From Globicatella sulfidifaciens DSM 15739 (lineage in GTDB: Bacteria; Bacillota; Bacilli; Lactobacillales; Aerococcaceae): a DNA stretch of 64,000 nucleotides. Under the pieces are notes generated by a model. That model saw nothing but the letters and a program-made list of their open reading frames with translations, ran no database searches and was not told the origin of the DNA. Positions 24,962 through 33,924 of the stretch are shown here, in pieces. The translations under genes and the position numbers were made by a program. Numbering within the stretch: the stretch's first letter is position 1; each line of letters starts with the position of its first letter. Location: contig NZ_FUWO01000001.1 in the NCBI RefSeq assembly GCF_900167405.1, positions 1 to 64,000 of the forward strand. The letters run 5' to 3'.

Positions 24962-26117
24962 TATTTCACCCTTAAGTTTACACTTAGCACAACCTGAATT
25001 TGCTCAGCAATTGGCTTCCCTACCCTATGATGTCTTTAATGAACAAGAAGCGCGGTCCTATGTCCAACAGCATCCTTTAGCCTTTATTGGTATTGATCGA
25101 CCGGAAACCTTCTTTGCTGAAGGGACTTCGCCTTATGATGCGAAAGTGTATCAAAAAGCTCATGATGAATTACAACAACGTGAATTGGCGTATTATCCTC
25201 TGCAACCAGCGCAATATTATTTATACCAATTAAAAACTAATACGCACCAACAAACCGGAATCATCGCTGGCTTTACGGCTGAAGATTATCAACATAATTT
25301 GATCAAAAAACACGAGTTAACACGTAAAGAAAAAGAAGACGATCGCGTACGCCATATCGAAAAACTAGGCGCCCAAACCGGTCCCATCTTTTTAGTTCAT
25401 AAACGCAATCCCGGATTGAAAGCCGTCGTTGAAGAAATTCAAAAAACCACTCAGCCGATCATCGAGTTTAAAAGTGAAGAAGACGTCTATCAAACCATCA
25501 CCATCGTTCCGCACGAATTTGAAGAGGCAATTAGCCAATATTTTGCTGAGATGCCCGCCATCTATATTGCCGACGGACATCATCGAACAGCTGCAGCCGT
25601 GAGAGCCAGCGCAACAGTCGGCAATGGCAAAGTAATGAGCGTCATTTTCCCTGAAGAAGAAATGGCGATTCTACCTTATCACCGAGTCATTAGTGATATA
25701 TCGCCTTACAATCCAGAAGCACTCGTTGAAAAATTGAACCAAGAATTTAATTTGGTGTCTGTTGATGAACCTTTTCAACCGACTGAAAAAGGTACGGTGG
25801 GTTTATGGTTAAATCAACAATGGTATCAACTAGCATTAAAAACACAAGATCCACAAGCTTTAGACGCTACTTTATTGAGCCAACAAATTTTGGAGCCCAT
25901 TCTTAACATTCAAGATATTAGGACCGATGAACGGATTGATTTTGTCGGTGGGAATCGTGCATTGCAAGAGTTAGAACAATACCCGCTTGCCTTTGCAATG
26001 CATCCTACTTCTATACAAGAACTCTTTAAGGTCGCTGATGAAGCAGGTATTATGCCCCCAAAAAGTACTTGGTTTGAACCTAAATTATATAGTGGCCTCT
26101 TTTACTTTAGAGGATAA
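24954..26117 (+). CDS. DUF1015 family protein in the serine operon
   Basis: The 387-residue protein belongs to the DUF1015 family, often found beside serA and serC in Firmicutes. It starts inside the serA 3' end (8-base overlap) with a strong AAAGGAGGAG. A clear motif is YIADGHHRTAAAV near residue 204; the DGHHR pattern resembles the ParB/sulfiredoxin-like fold used by the serine kinases SerK and SbnI. An RKEKEDDRVRHIE segment and RTDERIDFVGGN are further conserved-looking stretches. The operon has no phosphoserine phosphatase (serB), so a role in serine or phosphoserine metabolism is an attractive inference, not shown. Confidence 0.85.
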   Translation: MVNISPLSLHLAQPEFAQQLASLPYDVFNEQEARSYVQQHPLAFIGIDRPETFFAEGTSPYDAKVYQKAHDELQQRELAYYPLQPAQYYLYQLKTNTHQQTGIIAGFTAEDYQHNLIKKHELTRKEKEDDRVRHIEKLGAQTGPIFLVHKRNPGLKAVVEEIQKTTQPIIEFKSEEDVYQTITIVPHEFEEAISQYFAEMPAIYIADGHHRTAAAVRASATVGNGKVMSVIFPEEEMAILPYHRVISDISPYNPEALVEKLNQEFNLVSVDEPFQPTEKGTVGLWLNQQWYQLALKTQDPQALDATLLSQQILEPILNIQDIRTDERIDFVGGNRALQELEQYPLAFAMHPTSIQELFKVADEAGIMPPKSTWFEPKLYSGLFYFRG

Positions 26118-26140
26118 AAGATTCCTCAACAAGACGTATA

Positions 26141-26181
26141 AAAGACACCGCCTGATAACGTTTCAGACGGTGTCTTTGTTT
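26141..26181 (+). terminator. Terminator of the serC-serA-DUF1015 operon
   Basis: AAAGACACCGCCTGA (26141-26155) pairs with TCAGACGGTGTCTTT (26163-26177), with one mismatch, followed by GTTTG. It lies 23 bases after the DUF1015 stop. Confidence 0.85.
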
Positions 26182-26486
26182 GTGAATCTTAAGTTCAATT
26201 GGGAATTCATTGTTATTTTAGCCGAATCTTCATTCACAAATTCAGTCTCAAATTTAGACAAAATAGACACAGATTGTGATAATAATGACGATCAGGCGAA
26301 AAAACTTCTGAAAACAACAACAGTCAAAACTCAGCAAAAAGCGTCTATAATTTAGAGAAAGCCGATAAATTATTCAAGCTCATTTCGCCATGTTTTGCTT
26401 AAAATTGGGACAGTGTGTGCAATTATGCCAAGCATAAAAACGACTGATTTTAACAAAAGAAAGTTGAATTTATAAAATTGTTTAAC
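26182..26486. other. Intergenic space, nothing recognised
   Basis: About 300 AT-rich bases between convergent units. A plus-strand frame runs through part of it but has no ribosome site or recognisable product. No terminator for the KdgT-like gene stands out. Confidence 0.4.
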
Positions 26487-27422
26487 TTAAAACCCTTTAG
26501 TTGTTTGCTTATCTAACCAATTAATTAACATCGGTGAAATGATAGCCGTCCCGATCACGCCTAATGTCACCACCGCTGCCGCTTCCCCGCTATAGGGAAT
26601 TAATTCAGGATTATTTTCAATCATCATCAGTGGCACACTCGCTGATAATCCGGCCATCGTTGAAATGGCGATACTCGAAATTCCTTTGCGCTTCAATACG
26701 GTTCTTTCAACTACAAACACTGGCAATACCGCTAACAGATAATATAAAATAACCATCAAGATACCAGGCAGTCCTGCTTTAGTGGCATCTAGCAAATTGA
26801 TTTTAGCGCCAACAGACCACCCTAATAAAATAATAATGAGTCCCATGCCACTCGTTAAGAAAGCCCCTAACTCTTTATCTAAATTACCAATGGCGATGCC
26901 GATAATCAAAGGGATTACAATCGAAACCAACGACATATAATCTAATGGTGTTGGACTGATTAAACCATAAATAAACATAGGAACAATCGGGGTTGAAACA
27001 GCAGCTAAAAGCCCAAAGGCATTTTGATCAACTTCATCACCATAATCTTGAGACAATGCCAAAAAAAGTGAAGGGTTCATCGACGTAATGGCCACAATAA
27101 AGGCAATCGCACTTAAACCTAAGACACCATCAAGACCAAATAATTTAACAAACAAAATACCGGCTATTGTATTAAACAGAAGCCTTGCACTTAAAATAAT
27201 GCCGTATCGCTTAAACACTTGGACGATAGAAGATAAATTCAAACTACAGCCCGATAACATCACAATCGACCCTAAAATAAAGTTTAAACCTTGACCTGAG
27301 AATAACGCTTCAGTCGGTCCGCCGATTAAAAATAATTTAGGAAAAAAAGTCCCAATTATTGATGAAATCAGCATTGGAATCAACAAGGTGCCGCCAGGAA
27401 ATTTCTTCATTAACTTTAACAT
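26487..27422 (-). CDS. 2-keto-3-deoxygluconate permease-like transporter
   Basis: The 311-residue, very hydrophobic protein has about ten membrane helices. It fits the KdgT family of proton-coupled keto-deoxygluconate carriers: an N-terminal KKFPGGTLLIPMLISSIIGTFFP, GLSAIAFIVAITSMNPSLFLAL and a C-terminal GEAAAVVTLGVIGTAIISPML. No kdgK/kdgA genes are near. It follows an M20 amidohydrolase by ten bases, so the real substrate could be related to that enzyme, for example an amino-acid derivative. RBS AGAGGT. Confidence 0.75.
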   Translation of the reverse strand: MLKLMKKFPGGTLLIPMLISSIIGTFFPKLFLIGGPTEALFSGQGLNFILGSIVMLSGCSLNLSSIVQVFKRYGIILSARLLFNTIAGILFVKLFGLDGVLGLSAIAFIVAITSMNPSLFLALSQDYGDEVDQNAFGLLAAVSTPIVPMFIYGLISPTPLDYMSLVSIVIPLIIGIAIGNLDKELGAFLTSGMGLIIILLGWSVGAKINLLDATKAGLPGILMVILYYLLAVLPVFVVERTVLKRKGISSIAISTMAGLSASVPLMMIENNPELIPYSGEAAAVVTLGVIGTAIISPMLINWLDKQTTKGF

Positions 27423-27432
27423 ATGATACCTC

Positions 27433-28617
27433 TTACTGTTCTAAGCCTAAATAATTTAAAGTCGCAGCTCCCATTGCTTTAGCTGCAATTAACATCGAAC
27501 CTTCTTCAATATCAAATTTAGGATGATGATGTGGATAGACTTCGCCTTTAGGACTCGCTCCAATATAAAAGAAACAACTAGGTCGCTCGATTGAATAATA
27601 AGCAAAGTCTTCTGATGGGTTTTGTTGACCACCATCTAATATTTCATTAACCTCTTGAATCTCAGCTTTTTGAATCGCTGCTACAACTTGTTTAGTTAAC
27701 TGCGGATCATTCATCAAGACTGGATAATCATTTTGATAGTCAAGCTCGATTTCACAATGATACACTTTTGCTAGACCATCACATAAGCGTTGGATTTCTT
27801 GTTCAATCAGTTGACGATTCTCATCAGACATACAACGCACATCGCCTTCAAGTGTCACTGAATCTTTAATAATATTAAATTGACCTTTTCCATCAAAAGA
27901 ACCAATTGAAATGGATGCCGCATCGAAAGGATTAATACGACGTGACACGATCGATTGTAAAGTCACTACTAATTGACTGGCAATTAAAATCGCATCATTG
28001 GCTTCATGTGGTGAGGAACCATGACCGCCAGTACCTTGAACTTTAATAATAAATTTTGCGCGAGCTTGTTGAGTTGGCCCTTCATGATAATAAATATTAC
28101 CAAACTGCATTTTACTCATCACATGACAACCCAATACATTATCCACACCTTCTAAAATACCGTCGTTAATCATTTGAATCGCGCCACCCGGCGGCATTTC
28201 TTCTGCGGGTTGATGAATAATAATAATTTTTCCGGTTAGTTCTGATTTCATTTCTATTAAAGTATCAGCCAAACTTAACATATAAGCGGTATGAGCATCA
28301 TGACCGCAAGCATGCATCACCCCAGGATTTTTAGAAGCAAACGGTAAACCAGTCGCTTCTTCAATCGGCAAGGCATCAAAATCCGCTCTTAAGGCTAAAG
28401 TTTTGCCGGGTTTACCTGAATCAATCGTTACCTTAACCCCATAGCCACCAATATTGCGCTCAACTTGGCAATCTTTTCCTTCATAGAACTTCGCAATATA
28501 CTCGCTAGTTTCTTTCTCTTCAAAAGATAATTCTGGATGTTCATGTAACCAGCGACGATCTTGAATCATCTGTTCTTCTTTTTCTTCTAATAGTGTAAAT
28601 AATTTATCTTTTAACAT
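27433..28617 (-). CDS. M20-family amidohydrolase (aminoacylase/hippurate hydrolase type)
   Basis: The 394-residue metallopeptidase has the metal-binding motifs HACGHDAHTAYML, HQPAEEMPPGG (catalytic Glu pair) and a late YPHHHPKFDIEEGSM. Family members remove acyl groups from N-acyl amino acids or related amides (hippurate, IAA-amino acids, N-acetyl-diaminopimelate). The gene order, amidohydrolase then KdgT-like carrier in one operon, suggests uptake and cleavage of one compound, but the substrate cannot be read from sequence. Confidence 0.88.
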   Translation of the reverse strand: MLKDKLFTLLEEKEEQMIQDRRWLHEHPELSFEEKETSEYIAKFYEGKDCQVERNIGGYGVKVTIDSGKPGKTLALRADFDALPIEEATGLPFASKNPGVMHACGHDAHTAYMLSLADTLIEMKSELTGKIIIIHQPAEEMPPGGAIQMINDGILEGVDNVLGCHVMSKMQFGNIYYHEGPTQQARAKFIIKVQGTGGHGSSPHEANDAILIASQLVVTLQSIVSRRINPFDAASISIGSFDGKGQFNIIKDSVTLEGDVRCMSDENRQLIEQEIQRLCDGLAKVYHCEIELDYQNDYPVLMNDPQLTKQVVAAIQKAEIQEVNEILDGGQQNPSEDFAYYSIERPSCFFYIGASPKGEVYPHHHPKFDIEEGSMLIAAKAMGAATLNYLGLEQ

Positions 28618-28790
28618 ATTGCACCGCCTTCTTAAAGTTTCTATATCCTTATATTATCACAATATTTTAAGCGATTGTTGTAAGACTCCTTGGCGGAAAA
28701 CTGTTATTGATGCAACGTTTTATTTGCTGCAAGTAAGTGTAATAAATTGTATAATGAATTTATATCTATGTGAATTGGGATGGTGCTTGT

Positions 28791-31661
28791 ATGACGAATG
28801 ATCAAAATTTATTTACTCAAGAACTGAGTTCTTCAATCCATTATGGATTTATTGACGCTAATCATTTTACTTCTGGAATCTATTCACCAAAATTAATTCT
28901 CAACAAACCTGAGATTGGTCAATATGTCTTAACAGACATCCAAGAAGAATTGGACAAATGCTTATCTTTTGCTTTTTCAGTCGCTTTTATTTCCAAAGCT
29001 GGAATAGCAATGTTAAAATCACAACTCGCAGATTTAGCTGATAAAAATATTAAAGGGAAATTATTAATCTCTCCTTATTTAGGTTTTAATGACCCTAATG
29101 CGATGCGTGAATTACTTAAACTTAAAAATGTACAGGTGCGAATAACTAAAGAAAGCAAAAATATGCATGCAAAATGTTATATTTTTAATCATGGTTTAGA
29201 ACAAGTGGCGATGGTCGGAAGTAGTAATCTTACGCATACAGCTATGAAAATCAATTACGAATGGAATATCAAATTAACTTCTTCTGAAAATGGCGACTTA
29301 CTCTATCAAACCCAACAAGAGTTCAACCAACTATGGGATGATTCTGTAGAATTAAATGAAGCGGTAATTGAACAATATAGTCAATTTAGAAACCAAGTTT
29401 TCACAACAAAACGCCCCGATCTTATCGAAGAAGAATTAGCGCCGTTTAAAACAGACATCACTCCTAATGCCATGCAAAATGCTGCCCTTCAAGGTTTGCG
29501 AAAAGTACGAATGGGCGGTGCAAAACGTGCTTTAGTGATTAGCGCGACCGGAACCGGAAAAACATATTTATCCGCTTTTGATGTCAAGCAATTTCAACCA
29601 GACCGCTTTTTATTTGTCGTTCATCGTGAACAAATATTGCAAAAAGCTTTAAAAGATTATCAAAAAGTTTTAGCTTTTGAGGATAATGATGCTACTATCT
29701 ATCGTTCTGGTGATACATTGGGGTCTCATCGCTTTGTTTTCGCTACTATCCAAACGCTATCAAGAGATGAAAATCTTAATCGTTTTGCTAGCAATACCTT
29801 TGACTATATATTGATTGATGAAGTTCATAAAGCTGGTGCGCCAACCTATCAAAAAATAATAAATCACTTTGAACCTGATTTTTTACTAGGCATGACAGCC
29901 ACACCTGAAAGAACAGATGAATTTAATATTTATGAATTATTTGATTATAATATTGCTTATGAAATAAGACTTCAAGAAGCTTTAGCTGAAAATATGTTAT
30001 GTCCATTTATGTATTATGGTGTTAAAGATATTTATGTCGATGGTGAGTTAATCAATGATAAAACCAATACGAATATTCTTATTAGTGACCAACGTGTTGA
30101 ACATATTTTGGACAAAATAAATTACTACTCTATTGCAGGTGTCGCGACAAAAGGTCTAATCTTCTGTTCAAATAAATTTGAAGCGCATGAACTTTCGAAT
30201 AAATTAAACCTTAAGGGAAAGCGGACCATCGCCTTAACCGGTGAAAATACACAAGAAGAACGACAAGCAGCAGTCGAAAAATTGGAACAGGGTGTTTATG
30301 AATATATTTTAACGGTGGATATTTTTAATGAAGGGATCGATATTCCGAGCGTCAATCAAGTGGTAATGCTTCGCAACACTCAATCGAGTATTATTTTCGT
30401 ACAACAATTAGGACGAGGTTTAAGAAAATATCCTGAGAAAGAATTTGTCACGGTGATAGACTTTATTGGGAACTATTCAAATAACTTTCTGATCCCAATT
30501 GCTTTATTCGGTGATCAATCAATGAATAAAGACAATTATCAACGTAAACTGATTAATCGTAATCAAGTAAGTGGGATTACTACCATTAATTTTGAAGAAG
30601 TTGCTAAAGAACAAGTCTTTAACTCAATTCAAAAAACTAACTTATCCAAACTCGGTATACTAAGAGAAAAATATATTGAAATGAAGCAAAAATTAGGACG
30701 CATTCCTAGACTAAATGATTTTATCTATTATGATTCTATTGACCCAATTGTCTTTTTTGAACGATTCAAGCATTTTGTAGAAGCAATTAATAAATTTGAA
30801 AAAGAGGATATTATCTCATTAACAGCCAATGAAGATAATTTTTTATGTTTTTTAAGTTTAGAATTGGCTAATGGAAAACGGAAAGATGAGTTGCTGTTAA
30901 TTAAGAGTCTAATGGACCACCAGCAAGTAACTTTCGAACAGTTTGCTGATTTATTAGCTGAACATGGCATAGAATGGAATTCAAAAAGAAAAAAATCAAT
31001 CGAACGTATTTTAACACTTCAGTTTTATAAATCGAATAAAAGTGCTAAATATGGCCATCCTATTATTGAAGTGCACCCGACCGGCTACCAATTGACCGAG
31101 AGAATAACCCAAGTAATAAGTAATATGGATGTGCTTCAACAAGTTCAAGATATTATTGATACAGGTTTAATGAGAAATGACCGATACTTACCAGGTGAAT
31201 TAAAAATTGGCGAAAAATACTCTAGAGCTGATGTTTGCCGACTCCTTTATTGGGACTCCGATGATTCATCCACCATGTATGGCTATTTAGCAAAGCATCA
31301 AACTTGCCCGATTTTTGTCACCTATCATAAAGACGAAATCACTAACAAAACAACACTTTACCACGATGCTTTTATCAATGAACAAAAGTTTCACTGGTAT
31401 ACCAGAGCAGATAGAACACTACGTTCACCCGAAGTCCAAAAAATAATTGAAAGTCAACAACGTCAAATCGCTTTGCACTTATTTGTAAAAAAAGAAGATG
31501 CTGAAGGCTCAGACTTCTATTATTTAGGACCCGTGCAATATGAAAAAGGGTCTGCCCAAGAAACTAAAATGCCTCTAACTAATAAATCAGTGGTCACCAT
31601 GACTTTAAACTTAGATCAAAAAGTGAGTTATGCACTCTATCGATATCTCATTCATAAATAA
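28791..31661 (+). CDS. PLD-nuclease/SF2 helicase/DUF3427 protein
   Basis: The 956-residue protein has three parts. Residues about 20-200 are a phospholipase-D-like nuclease domain with MHAKCYIF and VGSSNLT; the HxK is present but the following Asp of HKD is Asn. Residues about 230-560 form a superfamily II helicase: SATGTGKTYLS (near 252), LIDEVHKAG (342), MTATPER (367) and QQLGRGLRKYP (541). The rest resembles the DUF3427 region common in such helicases. The ATG at 28791 is chosen over one seven codons upstream, although both have weak ribosome sites (TTGGGATGG). The combination suggests DNA processing or defence against foreign DNA; this is inferred. It is a single-gene unit, ending at a bidirectional terminator. 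Confidence 0.85.
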   Translation: MTNDQNLFTQELSSSIHYGFIDANHFTSGIYSPKLILNKPEIGQYVLTDIQEELDKCLSFAFSVAFISKAGIAMLKSQLADLADKNIKGKLLISPYLGFNDPNAMRELLKLKNVQVRITKESKNMHAKCYIFNHGLEQVAMVGSSNLTHTAMKINYEWNIKLTSSENGDLLYQTQQEFNQLWDDSVELNEAVIEQYSQFRNQVFTTKRPDLIEEELAPFKTDITPNAMQNAALQGLRKVRMGGAKRALVISATGTGKTYLSAFDVKQFQPDRFLFVVHREQILQKALKDYQKVLAFEDNDATIYRSGDTLGSHRFVFATIQTLSRDENLNRFASNTFDYILIDEVHKAGAPTYQKIINHFEPDFLLGMTATPERTDEFNIYELFDYNIAYEIRLQEALAENMLCPFMYYGVKDIYVDGELINDKTNTNILISDQRVEHILDKINYYSIAGVATKGLIFCSNKFEAHELSNKLNLKGKRTIALTGENTQEERQAAVEKLEQGVYEYILTVDIFNEGIDIPSVNQVVMLRNTQSSIIFVQQLGRGLRKYPEKEFVTVIDFIGNYSNNFLIPIALFGDQSMNKDNYQRKLINRNQVSGITTINFEEVAKEQVFNSIQKTNLSKLGILREKYIEMKQKLGRIPRLNDFIYYDSIDPIVFFERFKHFVEAINKFEKEDIISLTANEDNFLCFLSLELANGKRKDELLLIKSLMDHQQVTFEQFADLLAEHGIEWNSKRKKSIERILTLQFYKSNKSAKYGHPIIEVHPTGYQLTERITQVISNMDVLQQVQDIIDTGLMRNDRYLPGELKIGEKYSRADVCRLLYWDSDDSSTMYGYLAKHQTCPIFVTYHKDEITNKTTLYHDAFINEQKFHWYTRADRTLRSPEVQKIIESQQRQIALHLFVKKEDAEGSDFYYLGPVQYEKGSAQETKMPLTNKSVVTMTLNLDQKVSYALYRYLIHK

Positions 31662-31711
31662 AAATAACAGTAAGTGAATCTGAATTATTTGTCAGTCACT
31701 TACTGTTTTTT
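31661..31711. terminator. Bidirectional terminator between helicase and NUDIX genes
   Basis: AACAGTAAGTGA (31666-31677) pairs exactly with TCACTTACTGTT (31696-31707), with T-run on the plus strand and an A-run before the stem serving the minus strand. It lies between convergent genes. Confidence 0.9.
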
Positions 31712-31712
31712 G

Positions 31713-32120
31713 CTAATAATTGTCTTCTAATATTTTTGCAGTAGGAATATCGACGGGTGCCCACTGCACACTCATCACTTCCTTTGTTGATAACCAACGA
31801 TATTGTGCATGTTCTTTTAATACAAAATGCTCGGATTTCATCTTAGCTCGATAAGTACTCATTTTGACAATCCCAAAATCATATTCATATGCTGTCGTGG
31901 TAATATTTTCTTCTACTTCAATCTCGAGTGCTAATTCTTCTTGAATTTCACGAATTAACGCTTCTTTTTCAGATTCCCCTTTTTCAATTTTGCCTCCGGG
32001 GAACTCCCATAATCCAGGTAGAGTCATTTTTTCACTACGTTGCATTGCTAAAAGTTTTCCATCGTGAATAATGGCCGCTCCAACTACTTCAATAACTCTT
32101 TTATCTGAGACATTATCCAT
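31713..32120 (-). CDS. NUDIX hydrolase, MutT-like (8-oxo-dGTP diphosphatase type)
   Basis: The 135-residue protein has a complete NUDIX box, GGKIEKGESEKEALIREIQEEL, and the MutT-like start VVGAAIIHDGKLLAMQRSEKMTLPGLWEFPGG. Such enzymes hydrolyse oxidised or other (deoxy)nucleoside triphosphates and keep them out of DNA. It ends a three-gene operon after exoA and a thioredoxin-fold gene, consistent with oxidative DNA damage repair. RBS TTGAGGGAAG. Confidence 0.88.
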   Translation of the reverse strand: MDNVSDKRVIEVVGAAIIHDGKLLAMQRSEKMTLPGLWEFPGGKIEKGESEKEALIREIQEELALEIEVEENITTTAYEYDFGIVKMSTYRAKMKSEHFVLKEHAQYRWLSTKEVMSVQWAPVDIPTAKILEDNY

Positions 32121-32130
32121 TATACTTCCC

Positions 32131-32412
32131 TCAATCTCTTGGGGTTAATGAACAAGAGGTGCCGTTTAAGTCAATTAACTCAAAAATAATGCGATTATTG
32201 GGTAATAAGACTGCTGGCAATCCAGATTGTCCCCATTGTCTAAAGGGTTCAAATTCCATACGACGCGCTTTAAAGGCTTCAAACTCTTGGCGATTAGCTT
32301 CTGACTCACTGACATCTATTTTTTCATATTCAACGCCTTGTGCTTCTAATTCATCAATGAATTTTTGTGAAACGGCATCTTTTGAATCATAATATAATTT
32401 ATAAACTGACAT
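32131..32412 (-). CDS. Glutaredoxin-like protein lacking the CxxC motif
   Basis: The 93-residue protein looks like a small thioredoxin-fold (glutaredoxin-related) protein: VYKLYYDSKDAVSQKFIDELEAQGVEYEKIDV, the cis-Pro-like SGLPAVLLPNN and a C-terminal helix. The position of the redox CxxC is DSKDAVS, with no cysteine, so it is probably not an oxidoreductase. The only Cys is near the C-terminus (GTSC). ATG at 32412 follows TAGGAGA. It sits in an operon between exoA and the NUDIX gene. Confidence 0.7.
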   Translation of the reverse strand: MSVYKLYYDSKDAVSQKFIDELEAQGVEYEKIDVSESEANRQEFEAFKARRMEFEPFRQWGQSGLPAVLLPNNRIIFELIDLNGTSCSLTPRD

Positions 32413-32414
32413 AA

Positions 32415-33185
32415 TTATTCTCCTATCTCTATTTCGATTGGGCAATGGTCACTGCCCATTACTTCAGGTCTTATTTTGACATCATGAATACGGTCAATAA
32501 TGTTTGGTGAGACGACAAAATAATCAATTCTCCATCCAACATTACGTTGACGGGCTTTATTCATATAACTCCACCATGTATAAGCACCGGTCACTTCTGG
32601 GTTACGATAACGGAACACATCAACATATCCTGCTTCAATAACTTGAGAGAATTTAGTGCGTTCTTCAATCGTGAATCCAGCATTTTTAGTATTCGTTTTA
32701 GGATTTGCCAGGTCAATCTCTTGGTGAGCAACATTTAAATCCCCACAAAACATAATCGGTTTAACGGAGTTTAACGTATTTAAATAAGCAAGGAAATCAT
32801 CTTCCCAAACTTGGCGATACTCTAGCCGAGTCAAGTCCCGTTTCGCATTAGGTGTATAAACCGTTACTAAATAATAATCGGCAAACTCTAAGGTTATCAC
32901 ACGCCCTTCTTGGTCATGATCTTCAATGCCAATGCCATATGTCACCGATAATGGTTTTATCTTAGTAAAGATAGCGGTGCCTGAATATCCTTTGCGCACA
33001 GCTGAATTCCAATACTCATAATATCCTAACTCACCGAAGTCAAAATCCACTTGATCTTCTTGGGCTTTAGTCTCTTGTAAGCAAATAATATCAGGATTCG
33101 ACTCATCCAGATAACTTTGTAAGGCGCCTTTATTTAATACTGAACGAATGCCATTGACATTCCATGATGCTAATTTGATTGACAT
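32415..33185 (-). CDS. exoA: Exodeoxyribonuclease III (AP endonuclease)
   Basis: ExoA cuts at abasic sites and trims 3' ends in base excision repair. The 256-residue protein has the motifs [19 protein letters not shown] (catalytic Glu), [27 protein letters not shown] and [11 protein letters not shown] of the exonuclease III family. It heads the operon exoA, glutaredoxin-like, NUDIX. RBS TAAGGAGTG. Confidence 0.95.
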   Translation of the reverse strand: MSIKLASWNVNGIRSVLNKGALQSYLDESNPDIICLQETKAQEDQVDFDFGELGYYEYWNSAVRKGYSGTAIFTKIKPLSVTYGIGIEDHDQEGRVITLEFADYYLVTVYTPNAKRDLTRLEYRQVWEDDFLAYLNTLNSVKPIMFCGDLNVAHQEIDLANPKTNTKNAGFTIEERTKFSQVIEAGYVDVFRYRNPEVTGAYTWWSYMNKARQRNVGWRIDYFVVSPNIIDRIHDVKIRPEVMGSDHCPIEIEIGE

Positions 33186-33234
33186 AACTTCACTCCTTAC
33201 TCTTTAGTATAATTCGCTTTTGCTTTTTATGCCA

Positions 33235-33575
33235 ATATTTTGGACCGTGGCTTGGCATAAGCTTGATAAACTCAATCAAGTTATTGCTCATTAATTAAAA
33301 GCGTAGTGGTTGAGTGGCCTCAACCTGCGTCTTAAATAGTTTAGGCATAAAGTCGATAAAATCCATCGAGTTATTAGTCATTATTAAAAGCGCAGTGGTT
33401 GAGTGGCCTCAATCTTCGTCTTAACGACTTGTTTGAGTCCTACTCAACTGTGCGGGGGTGAACAGACGAAGCGAAAATCATTCATTTTCTACTTCTGGTT
33501 CACTCCCAACTGTCCGGGGTGGACAGACAAAGCGAAAATCATTTGATTTTCTACTTTTGGTCCACTCCCAGTATT
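33235..33575. repeat. Modular repeat cluster (two C, two B, two A modules)
   Basis: Two C-B units (GTGGCTTGGCATAAGCTTGA at about 33245 and the similar AGGCATAAAGTCGATAAA at about 33344) lead into a complete B hairpin (GAGTGGCCTCAA ... GACTTGTTTGAGTCC) and two A modules with cores near 33465 and 33525 (GCGAAAATCATT...ATTTTCTACTTCTGG and ...TTTTGG). It lies upstream of exoA and has no coding potential. Confidence 0.75.
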
Positions 33576-33620
33576 TTACTTATCTACGCAAAATTTTAAG
33601 TTACTTTTAACTTTCCGTCC

Positions 33621-33859
33621 TATAATAAAGACAAGCTTGTGATAGGGGCAAACTTCTCTCTCCTAAATATTTAAACTTTATTATCCTATCACAGACTTAA
33701 TAAATAATATATTGCACAACGTTTAATTTTAAGACTCCCTAGTCAAGTAAAGAAGATTATTTTGTGCAGGATGAGAAAGTTAATTGAAAAACAGTACTTT
33801 CACTTAACTTTCTATCCAATCCCTATCTATTAGAACCGGTATTTCTCCGGTTCTTTTTT
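33621..33859 (+). ncRNA. Candidate structured small RNA with four hairpins
   Basis: A TATAAT at 33621-33626 is followed by four perfect stems: GTGATAGG/CCTATCAC (33639-33646 with 33685-33692), TGCACAA/TTGTGCA (33713-33719 with 33762-33768), GAAAGTTAA/TTAACTTTC (33775-33783 with 33804-33812), and a terminator AGAACCGG/CCGGTTCT (33832-33839 with 33847-33854) followed by Ts. There is no open reading frame of note. A transcript of about 228 nt is predicted. It was not recognised as 6S, SRP, tmRNA or RNase P RNA. Promoter support is only the -10. Confidence 0.5.
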
Positions 33860-33860
33860 C
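33832..33860 (+). terminator. Terminator of the candidate small RNA
   Basis: Eight perfect base pairs (AGAACCGG/CCGGTTCT) around TATTTCT, then six Ts on the plus strand. No plus-strand gene precedes it for over 2 kb. Confidence 0.85.
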
Positions 33861-33861
33861 A

Positions 33862-33915
33862 TAAAAAATCAGTTAGGTCACTGAATCATCTTCAGCTTTC
33901 CTAACTGTTTTTTAT
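33862..33915. terminator. Terminator of the ABC permease gene (bidirectional)
   Basis: CAGTTAGG (33870-33877) pairs with CCTAACTG (33900-33907), enclosing an inner CTGAA/TTCAG pair. An A-run before it (minus-strand Ts) and a T-run after allow both directions. It lies just beyond the permease stop. Confidence 0.8.
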
Positions 33916-33924
33916 TTTCTGCGA

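Noticed and set aside
25987-26355. 122-codon plus-strand frame overlapping the DUF1015 3' end
   Set aside because: It crosses the operon terminator and is in another frame of a well-supported gene.
28619-28801. 60-codon frame before the helicase gene
   Set aside because: It lies in the promoter region, lacks a ribosome site and overlaps the helicase start in another frame.
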